Positions 35,015 to 44,392 are shown, counted from the first letter of the stretch. The stretch: 64,000 bases of DNA from an uncultured Flavobacteriales bacterium (GCA_946479285.1 CAMLFH010000018.1:1-64000), one strand, 5' to 3'. Notes: a model not told the origin generated them from the letters alone. Numbers and translations are program-made.

Positions 35015-35545
35015 TCAGCAAGGCGAAACTATTGAACTATTCAAATAAATAAACTTCAAATATTGTCCGCCCTCCTCAATTTCAGGTATGAATCCGTTTC
35101 TTTTCAGTACTGCAATTGATTTTTCATTGTCGTGCTTTGTAAAAGCTCTAACCTGGCTGAGCTGCATGTGGTTCATTCCAAAATTAACAGCCAGCGCAAG
35201 CGCTTCCGACATAAATCCTTTACCCCGAAACGCTTCTTTCAATACAAAACCTACTTCGCCAATACCGTTTTCAAATCCACGGTAATAACCTATAAAACCA
35301 ATTAACTGATTTGTTTCCATTCCGATAGCTATCGGAACTTCAATGACCCAATTCACAGATTCTCCATCGAGGTAGTTTCGTTGAATCTTTCGGATGATTT
35401 GCATTCCTTCCTCTGGTGTTTGAGCTGCTTTACCATCATAAGTCAGTGCTTCCATTAAAGAAGGAATGTCTTCAGTGCGAGCTTCTCTAAGAAGCAATTT
35501 TTCAGATTTCAATTCCGGGAAAGTTGCGTATGGTGGGAGATTCAT
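35015..35545 (-). CDS. GNAT N-acetyltransferase (RimJ/RimL type) with an in-frame palindrome
   Basis: 176 aa. The fold is recognised from SEKLLLREARTEDIPSL, NQLIGFIGYYRGFENGIGEV, the acetyl-CoA loop AFRGKGFMSEAL (R/Q-x-x-G-x-G/A analogue), and NEKSIAVLKRNGF. The substrate is unknown. The palindrome at 35320-35337 lies in the coding frame and encodes VPIAIGM between strand 3 (NWVIE) and strand 4 (QLIGFIG), adding about five or six residues in a turn. It is the last gene of an rpe-led run, 10 nt after the preceding lipoprotein gene. Confidence 0.85.
   Translation of the reverse strand: MNLPPYATFPELKSEKLLLREARTEDIPSLMEALTYDGKAAQTPEEGMQIIRKIQRNYLDGESVNWVIEVPIAIGMETNQLIGFIGYYRGFENGIGEVGFVLKEAFRGKGFMSEALALAVNFGMNHMQLSQVRAFTKHDNEKSIAVLKRNGFIPEIEEGGQYLKFIYLNSSIVSPC
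35320..35337. repeat. CCGATAGCTATCGG palindrome inside the GNAT gene
   Basis: ttccgatagctatcggaa, identical to 33288-33305. Its 18 bp keep the frame. Confidence 0.85.
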
Positions 35546-35555
35546 GATGCTGGAA

Positions 35556-36125
35556 TTACAGATAAAAAGTCTTGCTAACGAGAGTCAAGGTATCAGTTAC
35601 TTCCGTATAATCTCTCTTAATCGCAAAATCAGAATACGGCTCTCCATCTTTCTTTTGATCATCAAATAAAGGCAAGATCCATTTAAACTTTACCGGAGTA
35701 TTCTTATCTGAACAAACTTTGAATTCCGTATACAAGGTATCACCATATTTTAACGTCCGTTGAAGAGACCAACCGATATTGCAATACATCCGTTGAGGAA
35801 GTATTTCTGCTTTCGAATCAATGATTGAAACACCAAAATGTTCCGTACAGCTATAATCCTGGAAATATATTTCTTTGACGCGATTGATCAAACCTAGCCG
35901 GCAATAAGTAATTAATTCTCCACTGCAATTCCAGAAATTGCTATCTTTTGAAGGTTTTACTATTCGTGAAGAATCCTTGATAAGGATAAAATCAAATTTC
36001 CGTAAAGGATTGTCTTCTACTTTGAAATTAATTTTCCCAATAGTAGTGATACGCTTTTCTTTAGATTCTGAACAGGATTGCAGTCCCAATAATATTAAAA
36101 CAAACCAAAATACGACTTTAACCAT
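35556..36125 (-). CDS. Putative lipoprotein, unknown function
   Basis: 189 aa from MVKVVFWFVLILLGLQSC, a signal peptide with lipobox Cys at residue 18. The longer frame to 36176 would overlap the DinB-like gene and lacks a signal. Beta-rich mature part with several Cys (CSGELITYC, DYSCTEHF). No known family recognised. It starts 7 nt after the DinB-like gene and is followed by the GNAT gene after 10 nt. Confidence 0.7.
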   Translation of the reverse strand: MVKVVFWFVLILLGLQSCSESKEKRITTIGKINFKVEDNPLRKFDFILIKDSSRIVKPSKDSNFWNCSGELITYCRLGLINRVKEIYFQDYSCTEHFGVSIIDSKAEILPQRMYCNIGWSLQRTLKYGDTLYTEFKVCSDKNTPVKFKWILPLFDDQKKDGEPYSDFAIKRDYTEVTDTLTLVSKTFYL

Positions 36126-36132
36126 AGAATTC

Positions 36133-36546
36133 TCAATTACTAATGAGGAGCGTCTCATCCAAAGTCTCCAATCCATGCTGTGCCACCAGTAATTTCAACT
36201 GCCCGATGTGCTGGGCGGTTTCATGCAGTGATTTGAACAGGAGTGGAGTCAGCCATTCAATGTTGTCCTGAAGTCCCTGGTTGAACTGCAGAAAGACATT
36301 CATCCATTGCTTGTAATTGTCGCGTTCCAATGATTCCCAATACATTTCAGGAAGCACATCGTTCAAATCGGATTCAATTTCCAGGTCTAAAATTCCGGCA
36401 ACTGCAATGTGCTGCGAATTGATCAACTGAGAAACAGCTACTTTGATATCCCAGGGAATATCGGCATCTTCTTTAGTCAAATGAGCAATCCAGCTCAAAT
36501 TCAATTGGTGGATGTAAGAAAAACGCTGCTGAAAAAAATCGAGCAT
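36133..36546 (-). CDS. DinB-like four-helix protein
   Basis: 137 aa, all helical. His residues in HQLNLSWIAHLTKED, NSQHIAVAGI and the HETAQHIGQLKLLVAQHG block match the DinB/YfiT-like metal-binding helical bundle common in bacilli and Bacteroidota. Role unknown; some relatives are thiol or mycothiol transferases. It directly abuts rpe (rpe ends at 36547) and so is probably co-translated. Confidence 0.7.
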   Translation of the reverse strand: MLDFFQQRFSYIHQLNLSWIAHLTKEDADIPWDIKVAVSQLINSQHIAVAGILDLEIESDLNDVLPEMYWESLERDNYKQWMNVFLQFNQGLQDNIEWLTPLLFKSLHETAQHIGQLKLLVAQHGLETLDETLLISN

Positions 36547-37197
36547 TTAGAGTTGTTTCAAAGAAGAAATCGTTGCTTTCGGATCCGCACTTCCAAACAC
36601 AAAACTTCCGGCAACCAAAGCCTGAGCTCCGGCGTCAACCAACAATTTTCCTGTTTCTGTGTTCACACCTCCATCAACTTCGATAATTGCGTTAGATTTT
36701 GTTTTCGCAATCAATTCTTTTGTTTGCTTTACTTTTTCAATAGCCTGGTAAATGAACTTTTGTCCGCCAAACCCAGGATTTACCGACATGATCAATACCA
36801 AATCCAAATCTGCGATCACATTTTCCAAAACGGAAACGGGTGTGTGCGGATTCAAAGCCACTCCGGCTTTCATTCCAGCCTCCTGAATGGCAGCAATTGT
36901 GCGGTGAAGGTGAGTACAAGCTTCATAATGAACCGTCAGGATATCCACTCCGGCTTTTGCGAAATCGTTGATGAATTGATCCGGATTCACGATCATGATA
37001 TGACAGTCAATGGTCTTTTTCGCCACTTTTTTCAAAGCAGAAATAATGGGAAAACCGAAAGAAATATTCGGAACAAAAACTCCGTCCATTACATCCACAT
37101 GGAACCAATCTGCCTCACTTTGATTGATTAATTCAAAATCGCGTTCCAGGTTTCCAAAATCGCAGGATAGAATAGAAGGGGCAATGATAACTGACAT
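36547..37197 (-). CDS. rpe: Ribulose-phosphate 3-epimerase
   Basis: 216 aa TIM barrel, full length. Interconverts ribulose- and xylulose-5-phosphate in the pentose phosphate pathway, sharing a pathway with the transaldolase 3 kb away. Signature MIIAPSILSCDF-like start (IIAPSILSCDFGNLE), DVMDGVFVPNISFG with catalytic Asp, VNPGFGGQKF and EVDGGVNTET. First gene of rpe-DinB-lipoprotein-GNAT. A promoter box TATTTTTG lies within an inverted repeat just upstream. Confidence 0.97.
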   Translation of the reverse strand: MSVIIAPSILSCDFGNLERDFELINQSEADWFHVDVMDGVFVPNISFGFPIISALKKVAKKTIDCHIMIVNPDQFINDFAKAGVDILTVHYEACTHLHRTIAAIQEAGMKAGVALNPHTPVSVLENVIADLDLVLIMSVNPGFGGQKFIYQAIEKVKQTKELIAKTKSNAIIEVDGGVNTETGKLLVDAGAQALVAGSFVFGSADPKATISSLKQL

Positions 37198-37200
37198 ATA

Positions 37201-37223
37201 AAGTATTTTTTACAAAAATACTT
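37201..37223 (-). promoter_or_regulatory. rpe promoter box within a palindrome
   Basis: Inverted arms aagtattttt/aaaaatactt enclose ta-c; on the minus strand the box TATTTTTG is at 37220-37213, 15 nt before the ATG. The palindrome could be an operator. Confidence 0.4.
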
Positions 37224-37227
37224 TAAT

Positions 37228-37315
37228 TCAAAATGTAAAATGCAAAATTGAAAAGTTGGACCAAATTCTTATTTGAAAACAGGTAACCTCTTCTCCATTT
37301 TTCCATTTTCAATTC
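37228..37315. repeat. Low-complexity intergenic segment
   Basis: attcaaaatgtaaaatgcaaaattgaaaagttgg resembles text at 17478-17560, 18415-18445 and 47145-47200. No gene. Confidence 0.4.
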
Positions 37316-38923
37316 TCAATTGACTTTTGGGTAAACCTTCATCAATTTCAGGTAATTCTTATCGCGGTCGTACACATCCGGGTAGAAAAGCAGGTTTCCT
37401 TTTTCGTTTGTAACAACAGTGATATAGTCGACCTGCATGGGAATCGGTTTTCTCAAAGCTATGGAGAAATGTTCTGCACGTGAAATCAGGGTATCCAATG
37501 AGTCCCGGGTCATTTTTTGCCTGTCGTCGCGAGTAAGAATGAAACGTGCCAGGGAATCCGGCATATCGCAGCGCATACAACCGTGTGAATAAGCGCGGAT
37601 GTCTTTGTTGAAAAATCCTTTGGACGGCGTATCGTGGATATAAACCCCGAATTTATTGTTGAACTCGAATTTCACCAATCCAAGCGCATTGTCGTTTCCG
37701 GGTTCCTGCCTAACTCTGAACGGGAAGTTTTTTTCCTTGTACCGTTTCCAGTTAATGGTTGTTGGATCGACCTCTGTATCTCCACGGTAAACTTTGTAAT
37801 GGTTTTTGGCTGCGTAACCAGAATTTCGCTGAATAGCGGGCAAAAACTCTTTTCCGGCAATCGATTGCGGCTGTGTCCAGTAAGGCAGTGAGATAATCGC
37901 CCGCAATTTGGAACTCAACTGCGGTGTTTGATTTTCGGGCTTACCAACCACCACGCGGTGCTCAGAAAGCAAACTATCGTTGTAGAACAAGCGCAGTTTG
38001 TATTCCGGAATGTTCACCCATAAATAGCGGTCCGGGAACGGAGCACGCCATCTCCATCTTTCCATGGACAAAATGGCACGGTGACATTTGTAGCGTTCTG
38101 ATTCATCTAAGGCTTTACGGGTGTAAATACCAATTACTCCATCCGGTTTCAGGCCGTTATCTTCCTGCATGCGGGCCATTGCGTCCCAAAATGATTCGTC
38201 ATCGGTCTTTTTCGGATCCAAATATCCTTTGTCTATCAAAGATTCTTCTGCCAATTCCAAACAACGCAGGGAATCTTCCACCAAAGCCGGAACTTCAAAA
38301 TGAATGGTAGAAAGTTTCTTTTTGTTTGCGTAACGGAATAACCCTTTAGCCAAAGCCTGGTATTCCGGTCTGGAAGGTCCCATTTTTGCAAACCAGTTCC
38401 CCCAATTTTTTACCGTATCCATTTGTGCAATGGATTTATTCAGGGTTTTCAAATCGATAGAAACAATTGGTCGGTAAGCGCTGACAGCCGTATCTAAAAA
38501 TCCAACTTTCAAATCCCGCTGTAATTGTGCGAGGCGGGCAGTCAGTAAAAATTCCTGGATAATGGACGTAGTTGAAAGAGAATCTCGTTTGAAATTAAAT
38601 AGTCGGTTGTCCGGCAATCCAAGTGCACATGGAAAATCGAGTAATTCTTTCCATTTAACGCCTTTTCCGACCAGCATGGAATCATTCGCCCAAACGGGCC
38701 TGAAATCGCGTGCTTTGTAAAATGCGTAGATAGAATCTTTGATTCCTTCCGGAAATTTCAATTTTGTTAATAAATCGGATTCTACCGCCAACGCAATTCT
38801 TTTTTTCAAAGAAACTGTTTGGTCAAAAATGGGATCTGTTTTATCAATTTCAGAACTGCATCTGATAAGGGTTAAAGTAAGGGTGGCTGTAAGAAATAGT
38901 AATAGAACTCTGCTAAACTTCAT
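37316..38923 (-). CDS. L,D-transpeptidase, YcbB-like
   Basis: 535 aa with an N-terminal signal segment. A scaffold domain (45-215) is followed by a peptidoglycan-binding-like helix bundle (about 225-275, MQEDNGLKPDGVIGIYTRKA) and the YkuD catalytic domain with His447 and Cys449 in AYSHGCMRC. It forms 3-3 cross-links or attaches proteins to peptidoglycan in the periplasm. The layout matches YcbB/LdtD. It is solitary; the rhomboid operon is divergent. Confidence 0.92.
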   Translation of the reverse strand: MKFSRVLLLFLTATLTLTLIRCSSEIDKTDPIFDQTVSLKKRIALAVESDLLTKLKFPEGIKDSIYAFYKARDFRPVWANDSMLVGKGVKWKELLDFPCALGLPDNRLFNFKRDSLSTTSIIQEFLLTARLAQLQRDLKVGFLDTAVSAYRPIVSIDLKTLNKSIAQMDTVKNWGNWFAKMGPSRPEYQALAKGLFRYANKKKLSTIHFEVPALVEDSLRCLELAEESLIDKGYLDPKKTDDESFWDAMARMQEDNGLKPDGVIGIYTRKALDESERYKCHRAILSMERWRWRAPFPDRYLWVNIPEYKLRLFYNDSLLSEHRVVVGKPENQTPQLSSKLRAIISLPYWTQPQSIAGKEFLPAIQRNSGYAAKNHYKVYRGDTEVDPTTINWKRYKEKNFPFRVRQEPGNDNALGLVKFEFNNKFGVYIHDTPSKGFFNKDIRAYSHGCMRCDMPDSLARFILTRDDRQKMTRDSLDTLISRAEHFSIALRKPIPMQVDYITVVTNEKGNLLFYPDVYDRDKNYLKLMKVYPKVN

Positions 38924-38977
38924 AAATGATCAAAAAATAATGAGCAATTTTACTGCAAGATACTTATTCCTTACAAA

Positions 38978-39601
38978 ATGGAACCTCAAATTTATTCAAC
39001 ATACATTCTCCTTGGGATAATGGCAATCATGTCTCTGAACGGTTTTAATAACCGTGATTTCATGGAAAAATACTTATTCAGTCCTTATGAAGTAAAGCAT
39101 CATAAAGAATATTACCGATTTATCACTCATGCATTCCTGCACGGAGATTTCACGCATTTACTTTTTAACGGGATTACAGTATACATCTTCGGAATACCGT
39201 TTGAAAAATATTTATTCATGTTTTACGGGCCACTTCCCGGTGAAATAGTGTTTTGGGCTTTTATCCTGATTGCTATGTTTGCATCCAGTTCGATTGCTTA
39301 TGCCAGGCATAAAGACAACCCGAATTACAGATCCTTAGGCCTTTCCGGAGTTGCATCTGCCATTTTATTTGCCATGATCATGCTGGCACCCAACATACAG
39401 CTTGGTTTTCTACTTCTTCCTATTCGGTTGAAAGGATGGATGTTCGGATTAATTTATCTCGCATTCGAAATCTATGCAGATCGGAACAAAAAAACAAATA
39501 TTGCACACGATGCACACATATCCGGTGCTGTTTTCGGGATTGTTTTCATTTTAATTACTAATATTGAAGGTGTGATTAAGGCATTTCAAAACCTACTTTA
39601 A
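38978..39601 (+). CDS. Rhomboid family intramembrane serine protease
   Basis: 207 aa, six membrane segments. The HxxxN oxyanion pair is in THLLFN (His60, Asn64), the nucleophile is Ser123 in LGLSGVAS, and the general base is His180 in AHDAHISGA. It cleaves membrane-anchored substrates inside the bilayer. Its stop codon abuts the ATG of the aminotransferase gene (TAAATG), giving a three-gene operon. Confidence 0.9.
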   Translation: MEPQIYSTYILLGIMAIMSLNGFNNRDFMEKYLFSPYEVKHHKEYYRFITHAFLHGDFTHLLFNGITVYIFGIPFEKYLFMFYGPLPGEIVFWAFILIAMFASSSIAYARHKDNPNYRSLGLSGVASAILFAMIMLAPNIQLGFLLLPIRLKGWMFGLIYLAFEIYADRNKKTNIAHDAHISGAVFGIVFILITNIEGVIKAFQNLL

Positions 39602-40456
39602 ATGAGCGATCAGGAATTATTCGTAAACAATAACGGTAAAATCATCAGTAACACAGGGCATTCCATCGCTGCGGGAAACAGAGGTTACACTTACGGAGAC
39701 GGACTTTTTGAAAGTATTCGGGTAATGAACGGGAAGGTGTTAAATCTTTCTCATCACTTTTCAAGGCTTGGAGAAGGAGCAAAAGTTCTGAAAATGCGTT
39801 TGCCCGCTTTTTACACCACTGAGTTCTTTCAGCAGCAGATCGATGAATTGATCCAGCTATGCAAGATCACGGAAGGGGCTCGCATTCGACTCTCAATTGA
39901 TCGTTTAGGAGGCGGTACTTATCTTCCTGATACAAATGAAGTTAGTTACTTCATTGAGATCTATCCGATTGAGCAAAATTTGTTCGGACTGAACGCAAAA
40001 GGATTGGAAGTAGACCTTTACCAGGACATCAAAAAAACGAAGAACATTCTTTCCAATTATAAAACCAAGAATGGAATTCTCTATGTTTTGGCGGCCATTT
40101 CTGCAAAAGAAAAGGGATTGGACGATATGTTGATCACCAACGACAATGGTCAGATCCTGGAGAGTTCTCACAGCAATATTTTCGTTGTAAGCAACGGAGT
40201 GCTTTATACACCGAGTCTTTCAGACGGTTGTTTGGCAGGAACAATGCGTATGCAGGTCATTAACCTGGCATTGAAAAACGGATTAAAAGTTTACGAATGC
40301 CCGATTCTGCCTTCCAATTTATTGGTGGCTGATGAAGTTTTCCTGACAAATGCAGTTCGTGGAATTACCTGGATTGGCGGATACCGTACGAAGCGTTATT
40401 TCAACACAACAGCCCGCAAAATCGTTGCTTTCCTGAATGAGGAATGGGACGTTTGA
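39602..40456 (+). CDS. Aminotransferase class IV
   Basis: 284 aa fold-type IV PLP enzyme. YGDGLFESIRVMNGKV is the usual beginning; the PLP lysine is in ILSNYKTKNGILYVLA; later ESSHSNIFVVSNGVLYTP, GCLAGTMRMQVI and DEVFLTNAVRGITWI are class IV signatures. It could be a branched-chain, D-amino-acid or aminodeoxychorismate enzyme; the sequence does not decide. The start is within 1 nt of the rhomboid stop and the end overlaps the next gene by 13 nt. Confidence 0.9.
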   Translation: MSDQELFVNNNGKIISNTGHSIAAGNRGYTYGDGLFESIRVMNGKVLNLSHHFSRLGEGAKVLKMRLPAFYTTEFFQQQIDELIQLCKITEGARIRLSIDRLGGGTYLPDTNEVSYFIEIYPIEQNLFGLNAKGLEVDLYQDIKKTKNILSNYKTKNGILYVLAAISAKEKGLDDMLITNDNGQILESSHSNIFVVSNGVLYTPSLSDGCLAGTMRMQVINLALKNGLKVYECPILPSNLLVADEVFLTNAVRGITWIGGYRTKRYFNTTARKIVAFLNEEWDV

Positions 40457-41154
40457 TTCCGGCTTATTTTAACTGGAGCGGGGGCAAAGACAGTACTTTA
40501 GCACTTTATAAAGTATTACAGAGCAAGCAATTTGATATCCGGTATTTACTTACCACGTTGAATGCAGAAGCTGATCGGATTTCCATGCATGGTGTTCGCA
40601 GTGAATTACTGGCAAAACAAGCCCAATCACTTGGTATTCCTGCTAAAAAGATCCACTTACCGGCAAGTTCAGACATGCAGGCCTATGAAACGGTTATGAA
40701 CGAAGCGATTGCCGAATTGAAATCGGAAGGACTGTTCGACTGCATTTTCGGAGACATTTTCCTGGAAGATTTAAGAGTTTATCGCGAGCAAAAGCTTCAT
40801 GAAGTTGCTATTTCGGCGCATTTTCCTCTTTGGAAACAAGATACAGCAGAACTTGTAAGGGAATTCATTGATCTGGGCTTTAAAACAATGGTCGTTTGCA
40901 TCGATTCTTCCAAACTGGATGAAAGCTTTGCAGGCAGAGTTATTGACCATCAATTCCTGGCTGACCTACCGGAGAACGTTGATCCATGCGGAGAAAACGG
41001 AGAATTTCACACCTTCGTTTTTGACGGTCCGATCTTTCATAAACCCATTGATTTTCAAATCGGGGAGAGGGTGCTGAAAACATACACTTCACAAAACAAG
41101 GAAGGTGAAACTACTGAATACGGTTTCTGGTTCCAGGACCTGATTCCGGGTTAA
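40444..41154 (+). CDS. Dph6-related ATP pyrophosphatase
   Basis: 236 aa of the adenine nucleotide alpha-hydrolase (PP-loop) fold. The PP-loop SGGKDS is at residues 9-14, followed by the family features MHGVRSELLAKQAQSLGIP and FGDIFLEDLRVYREQ, and NGEFHTFVFDGPIF. In eukaryotes and archaea relatives make diphthamide; bacteria have no diphthamide, so the substrate is unknown. Translationally coupled to the aminotransferase by a 13-nt overlap. Confidence 0.88.
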   Translation: MGRLIPAYFNWSGGKDSTLALYKVLQSKQFDIRYLLTTLNAEADRISMHGVRSELLAKQAQSLGIPAKKIHLPASSDMQAYETVMNEAIAELKSEGLFDCIFGDIFLEDLRVYREQKLHEVAISAHFPLWKQDTAELVREFIDLGFKTMVVCIDSSKLDESFAGRVIDHQFLADLPENVDPCGENGEFHTFVFDGPIFHKPIDFQIGERVLKTYTSQNKEGETTEYGFWFQDLIPG

Positions 41155-41163
41155 TATCAGTAC

Positions 41164-42327
41164 TTAAAACAAGCGTTTTCCCTGCTTGTCTATGAACAAC
41201 CAATTCCCATTTTTCCGAACCAATGCTGCTCCGTCACTAAAACCGTATAAATTCTCATAGACTTCCGGAAACAATACTTTACCTTTTAAATCCAGAAATT
41301 GCGCTTTCCCGGCAGCAATAACACCAAGAATTCCTTCACCAACCAGTATTTCGTCGTAAATTGCCGGGATTACCAGTTCGCCTTTTGCATTTACACAGCC
41401 CAGTTTTGTCCCTGTCTTCACACGTGCCAACCCGTCGTAAAAGCTGTAAACTGTCCGGTATTTTGCGGGAATAACCAGTCTTCCTGTTTTATCAATAAAA
41501 CCGTAATACCCATTAACACTTACAGCTGCCAATCCGTCTTTGAAGTGAGGAAAACAATCGTACGTTAATGGAATGACTTCTTGTCCCTTTTTATTTATAA
41601 ATCCTTGCTTTCCGTCTAATTCAACCAGCGCCAGCCCATCACTGAAATAAAATATGAGGTCGTATTTTGGCTGCATGACCAGTTTTCCCTGCTTATCCAT
41701 CAAGCCCTGTTTTCCTCCGATCTCGATGGATACAAGTCCTTCATTGAAGGAAGACATTTCTTTGGCAGTATGAGGAACTGGTTTCCGGTCGTTCATTTTA
41801 TCGATAATGTACCACTGCTCGTTTTCTTTCACAGTAGTTACTTCTTCCATGAACTCATGAACAACATCGTAAATGACAGGGATTATTTCCAATCCTTTTT
41901 CATCCACAAAACCCCACTTACCAGCGAGTTTCACCACTGCGCGACCGTTTTCAAAATCATGCGCAAAATCGTATTTCACCGGGGTGATTTCTTTACCTGC
42001 AGTATCGATAAATCCGTACTTTTCACCTTGTTTCACCAATGCCAACCCGTTGCTGAAATCGTGTACATAATCGTATTTACAGCTTACGACATTTTCTCCT
42101 TTTTTATTTATGAAACCGTATTTCTTATCTATTGAAACGGCTGCAAACCCTTCTTTAAAGGAATTCAAATACCTGTAAGCTGCCAAAGGTCGCAGGCTGT
42201 CATATTCCTGTTCCGAATACTGAACACCTTTTGCATTTTCATCGTTCGGACCACTATAACTGCAACTTTGGAATAGCACCAAAGACACAAGCAGAATACC
42301 GATTTTATAGTTTGAAGTATTACACAT
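41164..42327 (-). CDS. WG-repeat lipoprotein
   Basis: 387 aa. Signal peptide with lipobox LFQSC (Cys at about 22). The rest is about ten tandem WG/KWG repeats of roughly 35 residues, of the form KYGFINKKGENVVSCKYDYV, then DFSNGLALVKQ, and so on to the end. WG-repeat domains are common in Bacteroidota envelope proteins, with no known activity. Solitary gene. Confidence 0.88.
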   Translation of the reverse strand: MCNTSNYKIGILLVSLVLFQSCSYSGPNDENAKGVQYSEQEYDSLRPLAAYRYLNSFKEGFAAVSIDKKYGFINKKGENVVSCKYDYVHDFSNGLALVKQGEKYGFIDTAGKEITPVKYDFAHDFENGRAVVKLAGKWGFVDEKGLEIIPVIYDVVHEFMEEVTTVKENEQWYIIDKMNDRKPVPHTAKEMSSFNEGLVSIEIGGKQGLMDKQGKLVMQPKYDLIFYFSDGLALVELDGKQGFINKKGQEVIPLTYDCFPHFKDGLAAVSVNGYYGFIDKTGRLVIPAKYRTVYSFYDGLARVKTGTKLGCVNAKGELVIPAIYDEILVGEGILGVIAAGKAQFLDLKGKVLFPEVYENLYGFSDGAALVRKNGNWLFIDKQGKRLF

Positions 42328-42388
42328 TCCTCAATCAATGTTTCCTGCAAAAAAACGAAAAAATAACAAAGCTTTTACTCACAGGATC

Positions 42389-43600
42389 TTATTCGTCCTT
42401 AGTCTTTGGTTTTACTGTCGGTTTCGGCTTAGCCGCAGCGGTAGTTTTTGGTTTCGTAACAGGGTTATCTGTTCCGCTTTTTTTGGGATGCGGATCATTG
42501 ATCTGTTCCTTTACTATTTTATTAGTAACCTCTTTCTTTTTCGTCCAGAATAATTTTTTCGGCATTTCATCACCCAACAGATAACCGTAAGGCTCCAGGC
42601 TTGGAATGGCATCAAAAATAACTTTCATAATTGCTGTAATCGGGATTGCCAGGAACATTCCCGGAACACCGGCAAGTGATCCTCCCACAATTACACAGAT
42701 AATGGAAGCCAGGGCATTGATCCGGACTTTTGAACCTACGATTCTTGGCAGGAGGATGTTGTTATCAATAAGCTGCACCGCACCAATAACCGCGATTACT
42801 CCTAAAACAGATTGCTGGATATCCGGATTATTCGAAAGTGAGATCAGGCAACTCAATGCGTTCGCAACCAGGATACCAACATAAGGGATCAGGTTCAGTA
42901 AAGCAACCAACAAGCCCAGGAACAACGCGTATTTCACGCCAATTATCCATAAACCTAAAGTTGTTAATGCGGCAACGATAGCAATTTCGAGCAGTAAGCC
43001 CAAAATGTACATGCGGATAATGACTTTGATATCATTCACCACGATCTGCATTCTTTCGGCACTTTTAGCCGGGACCAATTTCATTAAGAATCCCAACAAC
43101 AATTCGCGGTAGAATAAGAACAGGAACAGATAAAGTGGTACTAAGATGAAATTCACCAAAGCTCCGGTAATTGTCCCGAAACTTTCCATGGAAACCATGT
43201 TTCCGCCTTTGAAGTTTTCTTTTACGAGCTTTTCCTGTTTTACGTTTGAAACTCCGAATGTTTGATTGATCCAATCTCCTATGTCATGAATTACTTTCGT
43301 CATGTTTTTTTTGAGTGTAGGAAGATCACTGAAGAAATCTCTCAACTGAAGTCCAAGCAAGAATAAGATACCTGCAAATACGGCAATTGCTATTATAACC
43401 GTAATGATAACAGAAAGCCATTTTGGAAAGCGCCACTTTTTCTGAAGGAATGAATCGATTGGACGTATTAGAACTCCAAAAATGAACGCCAGAACAACCG
43501 GGAACAAAATATCACTTCCTAAATAGATAACGGCCACAACCACCATTAAGAGTAATACGTTAAAAATGCGTTTTTGATAATTCACCTGAGTGCTTTCCAT
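42389..43600 (-). CDS. AI-2E (YdiK/TqsA) family membrane permease
   Basis: 403 aa with about eight membrane segments in the usual order for the family (pair near 12-60, pair near 150-170, cluster 200-335). Conserved parts include GLLVALLNLIPYVGILVANA and DNNILLPRIVGSKVRINALA. Some relatives export AI-2 or act as Na+/H+ antiporters, so a transport role but not the substrate can be assigned. The C-terminal 60 residues are a Lys/Thr/Pro-rich disordered tail. Confidence 0.88.
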   Translation of the reverse strand: MESTQVNYQKRIFNVLLLMVVVAVIYLGSDILFPVVLAFIFGVLIRPIDSFLQKKWRFPKWLSVIITVIIAIAVFAGILFLLGLQLRDFFSDLPTLKKNMTKVIHDIGDWINQTFGVSNVKQEKLVKENFKGGNMVSMESFGTITGALVNFILVPLYLFLFLFYRELLLGFLMKLVPAKSAERMQIVVNDIKVIIRMYILGLLLEIAIVAALTTLGLWIIGVKYALFLGLLVALLNLIPYVGILVANALSCLISLSNNPDIQQSVLGVIAVIGAVQLIDNNILLPRIVGSKVRINALASIICVIVGGSLAGVPGMFLAIPITAIMKVIFDAIPSLEPYGYLLGDEMPKKLFWTKKKEVTNKIVKEQINDPHPKKSGTDNPVTKPKTTAAAKPKPTVKPKTKDE

Positions 43601-43791
43601 AATTGCTTTTTTAAATGAATGTAAGAAGATTAAATGGAGTAATGGAAGTTAAATGAAGTTAAAAGTGAAAACAAGAGCTTAGAAGTGAAAAAAAACACAA
43701 GTCAAAAGCGAACGTTTGATGTGAGGAACAGATCTTAGTTAAGTGAATCTAAATGGAACAATTGTATCCGACTCGTCGGAAGTCATTTCGA

Positions 43792-44340
43792 TTACTTTAC
43801 GGATAAATGCATCGCAATTTCATCGTGGTATCGGCCATTCTGCTTGAAAAAATTGGGAATCCGTCCGTGCTCTTTGAATCCCACTTTACGGTACAGGGCA
43901 AGTCCGGCTTCATTATCGGCATAAACCTGCAGGAAGAGAATTTCTAATTCGGGATTTGTTTTTGCCCAGGAGATTGCAGCCTCCAGGATGGCTGTTCCCA
44001 AACCGCAGGACTGCCATTCTTTGTGCATTCCCATTCCGAAAACCGCAGTGTGCCTAAGAATTTTCCGCTGATTTCCGTCCACATTGATGTTCCCAACGAT
44101 TTTACCATCAAACTCAGCAACAAGGAACAATGCATTGGAACGCTCCACGTAATTGGAAAGCACTTGTTCTTCCTCTTCCGGGGTCGGATTGAATTCTCCT
44201 TCCACCAGGGGAACATATTCTTCATCGTATACAAATCCGTGCACAAATTCAATTACTCGCAGAGCATCAGATACCTCTACGTGGCGCAGGAGGATTTCAC
44301 GTCCGTCTTTTAATACAACCTTTCGTGGTGAGAACTTCAT
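43792..44340 (-). CDS. GNAT family N-acetyltransferase
   Basis: 182 aa. LKDGREILLRHVEVSDALRV, NALFLVAEFDGKIVGNINVD, MGMHKEWQSCGLGTAILEAA (acetyl-CoA loop Q-S-C-G-L-G) and ALYRKVGFKEHGRIPNF are standard GNAT features. Substrate unknown. The minus-strand region before the ATG reads TTTG, 22 nt, TAATTTCG (one mismatch to TAnnTTTG) then four bases, a near-consensus leaderless promoter. Confidence 0.88.
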   Translation of the reverse strand: MKFSPRKVVLKDGREILLRHVEVSDALRVIEFVHGFVYDEEYVPLVEGEFNPTPEEEEQVLSNYVERSNALFLVAEFDGKIVGNINVDGNQRKILRHTAVFGMGMHKEWQSCGLGTAILEAAISWAKTNPELEILFLQVYADNEAGLALYRKVGFKEHGRIPNFFKQNGRYHDEIAMHLSVK

Positions 44341-44384
44341 GGTTCGAAATTACGAATTACCAATTATCAATTCCCAAATTGTGA

Positions 44385-44392
44385 TAAATTTG
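44385..44392 (+). promoter_or_regulatory. -7 promoter box of the small secreted protein gene
   Basis: TAAATTTG, 22 nt before the ATG at 44415. It overlaps the upstream region of the divergent GNAT gene. Confidence 0.5.

Noticed and set aside
36409..37131. 240-residue plus-strand frame
   Set aside because: Antisense to rpe and the DinB-like gene, which have clear motifs.
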